Assembly: GCA_031254105.1 (NCBI GenBank)
Contig: JAIRVB010000021.1
Coordinates: forward strand, 1 to 64,000
Length of the DNA: 64,000 bases
Reading direction: 5' to 3'
Source: Chitinispirillales bacterium
GTDB taxonomy: Bacteria > Fibrobacterota > Chitinivibrionia > Chitinivibrionales > Chitinispirillaceae
A model generated the notes under the pieces. That model saw only the letters and a list, made by a program, of their open reading frames with translations, had not been told where the DNA came from and searched no databases. Position 1 is the first letter of the stretch. The number at the start of each line of letters is the position of its first letter. The translations under genes and the position numbers were made by a program. Positions 25,363-33,778 of this stretch are shown here, one piece after another.

Positions 25363-27505
25363 AGGTACAATCGAAAGTGTCACTTACCAAAATGAAGATA
25401 CTGGATTTTGCGTTCTGCAGGTTCGCTGCGCAAGCGGGGTGTACGCATGTGTGGGCAACGCGCCCACGGTGCGTAAAGGCATAGCGGTTACTCTTGAAGG
25501 CTCCTGGACTCAGCATAGAAAATTCGGCAGACAATTCACTTTTGAAAGCTATGAAATCTCGCGCCCTACCACACTGGAAGGAATAACTCAGTTTTTGGAA
25601 TCCGGGTTGGTAAAAAAAATAGGGTCAAACCGGGCGCGGTTGATAGTCGAAAAATTTGGTCTTGATACTATAGCTATATTAGATGATGATCCGGACAGAC
25701 TTTCTGAGATACCCGGCATCGGAGCCAAAACACTGGGAAAAATCAAAGATAGCTGGGCGCAGCAGCGTCATATTCGTGGTCTTGTGTTGTTTTTACAGGA
25801 TTATGATATCTCTGTGACAATGGCCGCGCGTATCTATAAAACATACGGATCGGATGCTAAAAAAAAGATAAGCGAAAATCCATATGCCCTTATTGACGAT
25901 GTTTGGGGAATTGGGTTTGTTAAGGCGGACGCTATAGCGTCAAAGCTTGGTTTTGATACCAGTTCTTACAAAAGGATAAAGGCCGGGCTAACATTTGCTT
26001 TGCAGGAAGCCGCTTCCAATGGTCATACTTTTTTGAGTAGAAACGATATAGAAACGCGTTCATCAGAATTATTAAATGTAAGTCAGGAACAGATTACATA
26101 CACCGTTGACCACTGCGCCAACGAAGAAATTTTCATCTGCGAAAATGATTGCGTTTACCTGCCGTATCTTCATAAAGCGGAAAGCTTTGCGGCAAATGAC
26201 CTTTCGTCAAGAATTTTTAACAATGACGTACAATTAATCGTTAAACCGCAGGAGGTAGAAAATTTTATCTCATTCTACCAAACAAAAACTGGATGGACCG
26301 GCGCGCCGGAGCAGCTTGAAGCGGTACGGCACGCCGCAAGAAGTAAAGTGTTTATCCTCACCGGCGGTCCGGGTACTGGGAAAACTACCGTACTTCAGGT
26401 TATTGTGGCGCTTTTTACACATCTCAACATGAATGTACAATTAGCCGCTCCTACAGGACGCGCGGCGCAGCGCATGGGGTCGATATCAGGAGTCACAGCC
26501 CGTACAATTCACAGGCTGCTTGAGTTTAAACCGGGAGGATTTGACAAATACAGATTTCAAAAATGCGCTGAAAACCCGATTGACGCGGATGTTATAATAC
26601 TTGATGAAGTCTCAATGGTTGACATTCAGCTGATGAAAAGTTTTCTCTTGGCTGTCAAAAAAAATACCACCCTCATTTTTGTGGGTGATCATAATCAATT
26701 ACCCTCTGTCGGGCCTGGCAATATTCTTTCGGATATGATTGCGTGTAAACTTATACCTCATGTACAGCTTACACGTGTTTTTCGTCAGAGCGCTCAAAGC
26801 CGCATAGTTACGGCAGCGCACGAAATTATAAATGGAGATATTCCAAATTTTTCAAACACGGCTTCTGATAACTGTTTTCTCATTATTGAAGATGATCCGC
26901 AAAAATGTTTAGATACGATTGTTGATTTAGTCAATCGAAGATTATTATTACGCTTCAATCTGAATCCGCTTCTGGATATTCAGGTGCTGTCTCCAATGCA
27001 TAGGGGAACGCTTGGTACAATCAATTTGAATGCCGCTTTACAAAGTATACTTAATAAAAATGAATCCAGGATCAACCACGGACAGCACACTTTTATTTTA
27101 GGCGATAGAGTCATTCAAACCAGAAATAATTACGATTCGGGAGTGTTTAACGGTGATATCGGAATAATTACCGCAATTGTCAAAGATACGGTAGCGGTTA
27201 CTTTTGATAAATCACCCGTTTATTATGAGCAAAAAGATTTTGACCAGATTATCCCCGCCTACTGCATAAGCATTCACAAAAGCCAGGGATCGGAGTTCAA
27301 GGCGGTTATTATTCCAGTATCAACTCAGCATTATATTATGCTGCAAAGAAATCTTATCTATACCGCGCTTACACGCGCGAAAGATTTGTGCGTACTTATA
27401 GGCTCGCGCAACGCTCTTTCTATCGCTATAAGAAATGATAAGGCTCTTACGAGAAACTCACGGCTTAAAGAGCGGATTGCAGACGGGTTCAGATTAATAG
27501 TATAG
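25349..27505 (+). CDS. recD2: RecD2-type SF1B 5'-3' DNA helicase
   Basis: 718 residues. N-terminal OB/HhH region with IPGIGAKTLGKI near residue 125, then the motor: Walker A LTGGPGTGKTT (about 336-346), DEVSMVD (about 417), GDHNQLPSVGPGN, and motif VI-type TALTRAKD preceded by SIHKSQGSEF. RecD2 is the RecBCD-independent helicase used in DNA repair and replication-fork processing. The length is normal for the family. It overlaps the YkgJ gene, so the two are translationally linked. Confidence 0.94.
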   Translation: MERLEGTIESVTYQNEDTGFCVLQVRCASGVYACVGNAPTVRKGIAVTLEGSWTQHRKFGRQFTFESYEISRPTTLEGITQFLESGLVKKIGSNRARLIVEKFGLDTIAILDDDPDRLSEIPGIGAKTLGKIKDSWAQQRHIRGLVLFLQDYDISVTMAARIYKTYGSDAKKKISENPYALIDDVWGIGFVKADAIASKLGFDTSSYKRIKAGLTFALQEAASNGHTFLSRNDIETRSSELLNVSQEQITYTVDHCANEEIFICENDCVYLPYLHKAESFAANDLSSRIFNNDVQLIVKPQEVENFISFYQTKTGWTGAPEQLEAVRHAARSKVFILTGGPGTGKTTVLQVIVALFTHLNMNVQLAAPTGRAAQRMGSISGVTARTIHRLLEFKPGGFDKYRFQKCAENPIDADVIILDEVSMVDIQLMKSFLLAVKKNTTLIFVGDHNQLPSVGPGNILSDMIACKLIPHVQLTRVFRQSAQSRIVTAAHEIINGDIPNFSNTASDNCFLIIEDDPQKCLDTIVDLVNRRLLLRFNLNPLLDIQVLSPMHRGTLGTINLNAALQSILNKNESRINHGQHTFILGDRVIQTRNNYDSGVFNGDIGIITAIVKDTVAVTFDKSPVYYEQKDFDQIIPAYCISIHKSQGSEFKAVIIPVSTQHYIMLQRNLIYTALTRAKDLCVLIGSRNALSIAIRNDKALTRNSRLKERIADGFRLIV

Positions 27506-27920
27506 CCTTTTTCAAACGTAAGACAGCAGATAAACTCTCGCAGAATACGTCCGTTATTCTCTCTAAACGCCACGCAAAATCTGCTCAATAACGTCCCCAT
27601 CCATTAGTGAGTGATATTTTGTCAATTATCTTCGCTATCGGTAAATTACTGTATTTTTAATAATTGGGAATAAACAATGAAATTTTTCAATTTTACAATC
27701 AGCAAAGTCTTTGAATTTAGTCCAAGAATGCTCGGAATAAAAATTTTTGTAAAATTGATATAGAGTAGAACATTTGCATAGATATTGTTGCTCCCTTAAT
27801 CAGTCACCTCGTTTTTACAAATTAATTCGGCCCGCAAGTTGCAAAATTTTTACACAAGTATGGCGTAATATTAATATATTTTAAAACATACGGCCAAATT
27901 TGCGGCAAAAAGGGTGAAAC
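27506..27920. other. intergenic, no gene recognised
   Basis: 415 AT-rich bases between recD2 and the Panacea gene. I see no terminator, tRNA or significant frame, only AT-rich promoter-like stretches near 27850-27900. Confidence 0.4.
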
Positions 27921-28529
27921 ATGAAAAAAGCTCCATCTGTTCGTAAGATATTGCAAGCTTTGTATTACATACAAAGCAAAGCTCCGTTTGATAATCAAAG
28001 CCGTTATAATAAAGTTTACCTGTTGAAAATGATATTTACCGCAGACAGATATCATTTGCGCCATTATGGGTTGCTTGCAACAGGTGACAGTTACTTCGCG
28101 ATGAAGCTTGGGCCGGTTGCTTCGGCCACATATGACATTTTAAAGAAAAGCCCGTATAACATAAATTCAGCCGAGGAAGTTTATTTTTCCGCTATTAAAG
28201 AATTAAGCGAGAATGATGTTCTTATTGATCCGCAGGAAGAAGATGAATTGTCGGTAAGTTTCAAAAAAGCGCTTGATTTTGCTTTAAGAGAATTTGGAGA
28301 CTACGATTGGAATACGTTGAGCAATATCTCACATTGCTATCCTGAATGGAAAAAACACGAAGAAAACCTTCCCGGACGCATGCCTATGGATATAAAGGAT
28401 TTTTTTGATGATCCGGCAGATGAAAATTGCTTTATAGTATTCGGCAAAAAAGACGATCCTTTCAAAGAAAACAAAGATTTTCTGGCATTATTAAAAGATG
28501 ATTATGATGCGGATTCCATTTCCATCTGA
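27921..28529 (+). CDS. Panacea (DUF4065/SocA-like) domain protein, antitoxin candidate
   Basis: 202 residues. YNKVYLLKMIFTADRYHLRHYGLLATGDSYFAMKLGPVAS followed by YDILKKSP is the Panacea domain (shared with SocA). The helical C-terminus includes YDWNTLSNISHCYPEW. Panacea proteins neutralise many unrelated toxins in two-gene cassettes, sometimes acting as chaperone-like antitoxins. The neighbour overlaps its 3' end by 32 bases, as in such pairs. Confidence 0.85.
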   Translation: MKKAPSVRKILQALYYIQSKAPFDNQSRYNKVYLLKMIFTADRYHLRHYGLLATGDSYFAMKLGPVASATYDILKKSPYNINSAEEVYFSAIKELSENDVLIDPQEEDELSVSFKKALDFALREFGDYDWNTLSNISHCYPEWKKHEENLPGRMPMDIKDFFDDPADENCFIVFGKKDDPFKENKDFLALLKDDYDADSISI

Positions 28530-28932
28530 TCTTTTATCCATAGAAAAATGGAAAGCGTTTAAAGGGAAATACCCTCCAAATTCTACTATTGACCACAGGA
28601 TTATTATCATCTATAAAAATGATGGGATTGTAAAATATTTTTACGTTACGTCAAAAGTCGAAAACGCCCGCAGGATAGCAAAATATGACATCGGCTCGTT
28701 AGTGGATGGACTAAATAATAATGATTGGAATGTACTTACTGTGGAATCCTGTATCCAATGTAACAAAAAACATTTGTATGACATTTGCGAAAATGAGTTG
28801 AGACGCGCATACGAAAACGGCGGTATTGAAGTTCTGGGGGAAGTACCTGAAAAGATTAAATCCGCGATAATTTTCGCTGTTTGCGCATCGGAATCATTTA
28901 CAGATACTGAGAAAAAAATATATACGGTTTAA
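28498..28932 (+). CDS. Panacea partner protein, toxin candidate
   Basis: 144 residues from the first of three close ATGs (28498, 28504, 28507); the true one is unclear. Mixed alpha/beta. HRIIIIYKNDGIVKYFYVTSKVENARR suggests a small barrel or PemK-like strand set, and CIQCNKKHLYDICENELRRAYENGG follows, with an ordinary Cys pair. I do not recognise the family. Position right after a Panacea gene, overlapping it, marks it as the probable toxin. Confidence 0.7.
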   Translation: MIMMRIPFPSDLLSIEKWKAFKGKYPPNSTIDHRIIIIYKNDGIVKYFYVTSKVENARRIAKYDIGSLVDGLNNNDWNVLTVESCIQCNKKHLYDICENELRRAYENGGIEVLGEVPEKIKSAIIFAVCASESFTDTEKKIYTV

Positions 28933-28953
28933 TTGAGATTTGCGGATGACCAA

Positions 28954-29421
28954 TTACTTCAACAGCTTAAGTATCTCTTCAAGTTCTCTGCGCAAACCGC
29001 AAATAAAATCAGATGATGAAGACTGCGGTACAGTACCGAAAAGTTCTAACTGAGTTTCGGCTTCCAAAGGCGGAGGCGGTAGGGTTTGCGGTTCTTCCGG
29101 TTTGGGAGATGAACGTACAGGGACAGCGTCTTGCGTCTCCTTCCGCTCTTCGGTAAGTTTCCGCTTTGCTCCGGTAATAGTATACTTTTCTTCGTAAAGA
29201 AGACGTTTTATCCTGCAAACTATCTCTATATCTCTATCCTTATAAGCCCGTTTACCGGAACGGTTCTTTTTGGGACGCAGTTGAGGGAACTCACTCTCCC
29301 AATACCGCAAAACATGAGGCTCAAGATTTGTAGCGCGGCATACTTCACTTATGGTATAATATAGCTTCCCTGAGGGGATTAAGCCGCCCTGTTCGCAATT
29401 ATCCAAATCTTCTTCAGCCAT
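28954..29421 (-). CDS. MerR-family transcriptional regulator
   Basis: 155 residues. YYTISEVCRATNLEPHVLRYWESEFPQLRPKKNRSGKRAYKDRD is the MerR winged helix with the LRYWE signature, followed by a short helix and a proline-rich tail, then a short coiled-coil end. The lack of a metal- or ligand-binding Cys tail suggests the HTH-only group (similar to those adjacent to ihf/pheT genes). It lies 54 bases from gpsA on the same strand. Confidence 0.88.
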   Translation of the reverse strand: MAEEDLDNCEQGGLIPSGKLYYTISEVCRATNLEPHVLRYWESEFPQLRPKKNRSGKRAYKDRDIEIVCRIKRLLYEEKYTITGAKRKLTEERKETQDAVPVRSSPKPEEPQTLPPPPLEAETQLELFGTVPQSSSSDFICGLRRELEEILKLLK

Positions 29422-29474
29422 TTTTATTACCTTATCTCACATTCCGGTAAGAATAACTAAATATACAACTTTTC

Positions 29475-30491
29475 TCACCAAAATTCAGGTTTTGTTTCCC
29501 TCATCATAAGATCACGAACCGCTAATTTGGCCGGTTTACCTTCAAAAAGCATCTTGTAAAGCTCTGTGGTGATCGGCATTTCAATACCGATTTTTTTGGC
29601 AAGCGCATAAGCGCTCCTGGTTGTTTCAACACCCTCGGCAACCATTGTCATGCGGTCAAGGGCCTGGTCAAGCGTCAACCCCTGAGCAAGCAGTTCACCC
29701 ATACGGCGGTTACGGCTGTGGCGGCTTATGCAGGTAGTGATAAGATCGCCGATACCTGCCAGACCGGAAAATGTACTGTCGCGCGCGCCCATTTTTTTGC
29801 CCAGACGCATCATCTCCGCAATGCCTCTTGTCATAATGGCGCCTTTAGTGTTATCGCCGAATCCCATACCGTCTGTTATACCGGCAGCCAGCGCAATCAC
29901 GTTTTTGATACTTGCGGCAAGCTCTACGCCGCGCATATCGTCATTTGTATAGATTCGAAAAGTATCGGTTGAAAACTGTTCCTGAATAAGCTGGGCAAGC
30001 TGCTGATTTTCAGAGGCAGCTACAACGGTAGTAGGCATATTTCTGGATACCTCTTCCGCGTGTGAAGGGCCGCTTAGCACCGCGACTCTGTCATTCTTAA
30101 GATTTGGTATCTCATCGATAAGCACATCTGTCATAAGCTCAAGCGTACCGGTCTCTATCCCCTTAGACGCCATTATCCATCCTTTTATGTTTGCGAATAC
30201 AGGTGGATTTGTTTCATTAACAGCGGTTTTAAGCGTCTGGCGAGTAGTCTGAGATGGTACTGCGCACAGCACAAGCTCAGCCATTTCAAGCATTTGACTA
30301 ATACTATTTGTGATTTGAATATCTTGAGGAATAATAATGCCAGGAAGTTTTGAAGGAAGTTCCCGTTTCTCATTAAGAAAACGGGCCGCTTCATCGCTGT
30401 ACTCCCACATGCAAAGCTTATGACCTTTTTTGTGAAGCAGTACGGAAAGCGCTATTGCCCACGATCCCGCTCCTAAAACTCCAATATTCAT
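29475..30491 (-). CDS. gpsA: glycerol-3-phosphate dehydrogenase [NAD(P)+]
   Basis: 338 residues. N-terminal dinucleotide fold GVLGAGSWAIALSVLL; GPSHAEEVSRNMPTTVV and the ELAASIKNVIALAAGI block with the catalytic Lys; GDNTKGAIMTRGI and GIGDLITTC in the substrate domain. It makes sn-glycerol-3-phosphate from DHAP for phospholipid synthesis. The start ATG at 30491 has GGAGG upstream. der follows on the same strand, upstream in transcription. Confidence 0.96.
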   Translation of the reverse strand: MNIGVLGAGSWAIALSVLLHKKGHKLCMWEYSDEAARFLNEKRELPSKLPGIIIPQDIQITNSISQMLEMAELVLCAVPSQTTRQTLKTAVNETNPPVFANIKGWIMASKGIETGTLELMTDVLIDEIPNLKNDRVAVLSGPSHAEEVSRNMPTTVVAASENQQLAQLIQEQFSTDTFRIYTNDDMRGVELAASIKNVIALAAGITDGMGFGDNTKGAIMTRGIAEMMRLGKKMGARDSTFSGLAGIGDLITTCISRHSRNRRMGELLAQGLTLDQALDRMTMVAEGVETTRSAYALAKKIGIEMPITTELYKMLFEGKPAKLAVRDLMMRETKPEFW

Positions 30492-30514
30492 TTTACTCCT
30501 CCATTTAGATTAAT

Positions 30515-30663
30515 GCAGAAATAATAACGCGGAATGCAGAAATAAAAGCATTACTTCTTTATCTCGACATAAGGCAAATTATTTCCGTTTTTATTGATCA
30601 GAAATCATCCATAAAAAACAATCGTCTTTACATTTCTGCATTCTGCATTATTATTTCTGTGTT
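30515..30663. repeat. long inverted repeat whose right arm encodes the C-terminus of Der
   Basis: GCAGAAATAATAACGCGGAA then TGCAGAAATAAA at 30515-30546 pairs with the reverse complement at 30628-30663 (few mismatches, ~80-base loop). The right arm contains the last twelve codons of der. Related words (AATGCAGAATGCAGAAAT) occur at 16.6 and 44.0 kb. Confidence 0.65.
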
Positions 30664-32007
30664 ACTGTTAGCTCGTCTTCCGCGTGATTTAAACTCAAGA
30701 ACTACCGGACAACCGCAAAAATCATACTTTTCGTAGATCTTATTCGCGAGATATCGTTTGTAAGCTTCACTGACGATCTCAGGATGAGTGACAAAAAAAC
30801 GAAAATGCGGAAAAGGCGCCCCTGTCTGTTTTGCGCCAAGAAACCGCACGGGACTGCCGGGAGTTACCGGATGAGGATGAACTTTTACCCACTCAAAAAT
30901 CTGATCTTCAAATTCCGCGGAACCCACTCTTTTTCCCATACGTTCTTTAATGTCAAACACCTGGTCTACAAGCGGTAATACTCTCTGACCTGTCAATGCT
31001 GAGACAGAGATCATAGGCACGTGTTTCAGTTCCTGATACTCCTCCCGTACATCGGCGGCTAAGTTGTCGAATGTTTTGTGGTCTTTGGGCAAAATATCCC
31101 ATTTGTTCCAGGCGAGTATCAATCCCCTGCGTGTCTCAAAAATTTTGCGCAGTATGCGCATATCCTGTACGCCAATCCCCTCGCCTACATCTATCACCAG
31201 AATACAAACATCACAGCGTTCGATACTGTCAAGCGCACGAAGATTTGAGTAATATTCCAGATCCTGCTTTACACGGGATTTTTTGCGCAATCCGGCAGTA
31301 TCAATCAGCACTAATTTTCTCTCACCAAATACAAGCGGCGAATCTATAGCGTCACGGGTGGTGCCGGGTTTAGAGTCAACGATCATGCGGTTCTGTTTTA
31401 AAAGCTTGTTAACAAGTGATGATTTTCCGGCATTGGGTCTGCCGACTATGGCTACTTTTAGCTCTTCCTGCTCCTCAGAAACGCTCTTTTCTTTTACCCC
31501 GCATTCCTGTACGCGTTTTACTGTTTCTTCCAGCAGATCCCCGACCCCTTTTCCGTGCAGCGCGGAAATCGGATATGGTTTGCCAAGCCCAAGCTGCATG
31601 TAAGCGGGAACCTCGTACACCGCCTTGGAACTTTCCGCTTTGTTCACTACCAAAAGAGTTTTGGACGCAAATGACCGTCTTAATTGCTTTGCTATTTGAA
31701 GATCAAAATCAGTGACGCCGGTTCCAAGCTCAACAACAAAAATAATGACAGCGCTCTCTCTTATAGCGATATCCACCTGCTCGTGTATCGCTTCAGGGAT
31801 AGCTTCATGAAGATTAGGGATAAGCCCGCCTGTGTCAACAAGCGTAAATTCAACATTGTCCCAGCCCGCTTTCATGTAATTACGGTCACGGGTTACACCG
31901 GCAATATCGTCAACGACAGCGACTCGCTTTCGCAGAATACGGTTAAACAAACTGCTCTTGCCCACGTTGGGACGGCCGACAATAGATACTACGGGAAGGT
32001 GTGACAA
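30628..32007 (-). CDS. der: ribosome-assembly GTPase Der (EngA)
   Basis: 459 residues. Two tandem GTPase domains, G1 GRPNVGKSSLF and GRPNAGKSSLV, each with DxxG (DTAG/DTGG) and NK(A/W)-type base-recognition motifs, then a KH-like C-terminal domain (FRFFVTHPEIVSEAYKRYL). It helps assemble the 50S subunit. The TTG start at 32007 is supported by AAAGGAG. The last residues (NSNTEIIMQNAEM) are not conserved in the family and come from the inverted-repeat arm. Confidence 0.95.
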   Translation of the reverse strand: MSHLPVVSIVGRPNVGKSSLFNRILRKRVAVVDDIAGVTRDRNYMKAGWDNVEFTLVDTGGLIPNLHEAIPEAIHEQVDIAIRESAVIIFVVELGTGVTDFDLQIAKQLRRSFASKTLLVVNKAESSKAVYEVPAYMQLGLGKPYPISALHGKGVGDLLEETVKRVQECGVKEKSVSEEQEELKVAIVGRPNAGKSSLVNKLLKQNRMIVDSKPGTTRDAIDSPLVFGERKLVLIDTAGLRKKSRVKQDLEYYSNLRALDSIERCDVCILVIDVGEGIGVQDMRILRKIFETRRGLILAWNKWDILPKDHKTFDNLAADVREEYQELKHVPMISVSALTGQRVLPLVDQVFDIKERMGKRVGSAEFEDQIFEWVKVHPHPVTPGSPVRFLGAKQTGAPFPHFRFFVTHPEIVSEAYKRYLANKIYEKYDFCGCPVVLEFKSRGRRANSNTEIIMQNAEM

Positions 32008-32211
32008 CTGCTGACTGCTCCTTTAGGGAGGCGCGTGCAGGCGCAGCGCGCTCATGCTCTCCCAGACACTGTTACTTTTATTTGAGTCGGCGCTGAACTG
32101 CCGCACTGATAAAATACATAAAAACACACGCGGAAGTGGCATAAACAAGAACTCCCGAAACCATGTTGGGTAAAGACCCGCGGCAGCTGCAAAAAAAGTG
32201 AGTAGAGAGTT

Positions 32212-33459
32212 TTATTGGGGTAATGTTACCTCTTTTTTATATGTCACGAAAACATCAAACACGCGCCCGCGGGATAGTCGGCGTACTTTGAACTCCACCC
32301 CCTCAAACTCTGTTTTAAATCCTTCCGGAATTTTTCCCGCGCATAAACCCTGAATCCATTCATCCATTGTCAGATCCCAGTCAGGCAGCGTGTCAGATAC
32401 ACGTAAGCGCAGTTTTCTAAACGCGGAGCCTCCGCCAACCCTGAAACTATGCTCCGTTACCTGAATAAAATAGTCTGCGGGCAGATCATACTCATCTTTT
32501 AATTCACCAACTAAAGATTCTACCAGGTTCTCTAATGTCACCATACCCTGAGTCTTCCCAAACTCATCGCGCACAACCGCTATATGTTTATACCCTCCGG
32601 TCAGCACCCTGAATAATCTTGAGAGCGGCATGGTTGGGTTGACAAAATTTAAAGGACGCATAATTCCGCCAAGAGTTGGATTCTCAGGATTAAGCCGAAG
32701 CGCTCCAACTATATCTTTAAAATTGACATATCCGATTATTTTATCAATATCTCCATCTTTAGCCAATGGAAAGCGGGTATGATTATGAAAATGGGCGGCA
32801 ATGAGCGCTTCGCTCAAACTCATCTCAATGGATAGAAAGTGTATTGCTTCCCGCTTTACCATAATGTGTGAAGCCGCCTGGCCTGACAGATCAAGCGTAC
32901 GTTTAATCAGCTGTTCCTGCTCCTGGCTGATTTTACCATCAAGAAGCGCGGCGCGGGCCAGTGTGGAGATTTCAAGATTAGCGATCAGTTCCCCTTTTTT
33001 AAAACGGGTTGCGTCAAGCGCGGTTAAAACTGTATTGAATGAGCCGGCAAATGGCCTAAGCATTGTTTGGCTGATGATTATAAAAGGCGCGCAATTTTGT
33101 GCTATAAACATTTTGTAACTGATACCCCAGATTCCCGGCAAAATTTTTGTAAATAAAATCAACACTATACAAATAGCAAGAACAACCAGGTGCAGATACT
33201 TAAGGCCAAACGAATGAACAAAAAAAACCGCGGATACCGCGCTACCCGCTATAAGCGCAAACGTGTCAAGCATAGAAGCAACCGCAACAGTACGGTAACG
33301 GTTCTGTCTCAAGCCGCGCCAAACCTCCGCAGCCTTTGAACTAGTCCTGGCAAGCTGCTCAATATCTAAACTGCTGATCTCCAAAAGCACGTTTTTCATC
33401 AGCGTTATCAAGAATGATATTAAGCATGTTAAGACAAAGCTTACGGCGATTATCATCAT
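32212..33459 (-). CDS. CNNM/CorC-type membrane protein with CBS pair
   Basis: 415 residues. Three membrane helices in the DUF21/CNNM part (about 1-25, 60-80, 88-110), then a linker, a CBS pair (HFHNHTRFPLAKDG, GYKHIAVVRDEFG..GMVTLENLVESLVGE) and a C-terminal CorC_HlyC domain (RVGGGSAFRKL). Family members export or sense magnesium or other divalent cations; 'hemolysin' is an old label. The start is ATG at 33459. Separated from der by ~200 bases on the same strand. Confidence 0.88.
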   Translation of the reverse strand: MMIIAVSFVLTCLISFLITLMKNVLLEISSLDIEQLARTSSKAAEVWRGLRQNRYRTVAVASMLDTFALIAGSAVSAVFFVHSFGLKYLHLVVLAICIVLILFTKILPGIWGISYKMFIAQNCAPFIIISQTMLRPFAGSFNTVLTALDATRFKKGELIANLEISTLARAALLDGKISQEQEQLIKRTLDLSGQAASHIMVKREAIHFLSIEMSLSEALIAAHFHNHTRFPLAKDGDIDKIIGYVNFKDIVGALRLNPENPTLGGIMRPLNFVNPTMPLSRLFRVLTGGYKHIAVVRDEFGKTQGMVTLENLVESLVGELKDEYDLPADYFIQVTEHSFRVGGGSAFRKLRLRVSDTLPDWDLTMDEWIQGLCAGKIPEGFKTEFEGVEFKVRRLSRGRVFDVFVTYKKEVTLPQ

Positions 33460-33539
33460 ATTCCTTTTTGACGATTATAACTTTTCCGCTCCCCTGAATG
33501 GGCGCACAACCGTAAGGATGTTTTTATAAACCCATGCTT

Positions 33540-33676
33540 TAGCGTGGGGTAGGATGCATGCGCACAAAACAGGCGGCCTTGCCCCTTATGTAGCGGCGCT
33601 GCGCGCAACGCACACATCCCGCGCGGCCTTTAGAGACAGCCTTACGTCTGTGTGCGCCCATTCAGGGCGCGGAGAA
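33540..33676. repeat. dispersed GC-rich repeat, family B copy
   Basis: CTGCGCGCAACGCACAC and GAGACAGCCTTACGTCTGTG then TGCGCCC...GGGCGCGGAGAAA match the blocks at 24.5 and 44.2 kb. It occupies the gap (33460-33778) together with the following terminator. Confidence 0.5.
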
Positions 33677-33702
33677 ACAAATAACTAACTATCCGCCAGA
33701 AA

Positions 33703-33742
33703 ACAAAAACCTTCTCTGCCGCGGTTAAGCTGACAGAGAAGG
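33703..33742 (-). terminator. Rho-independent terminator of the TPR gene
   Basis: On the minus strand CCTTCTCTG and CAGAGAAGG form a 9-bp stem (arms 33710-33718 and 33734-33742), followed by TTTTTG. It lies 37-76 bases past the TPR stop codon. Confidence 0.7.
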
Positions 33743-33778
33743 ATATACACACTCGTACCGGTAAATCACCGCGAAAAA

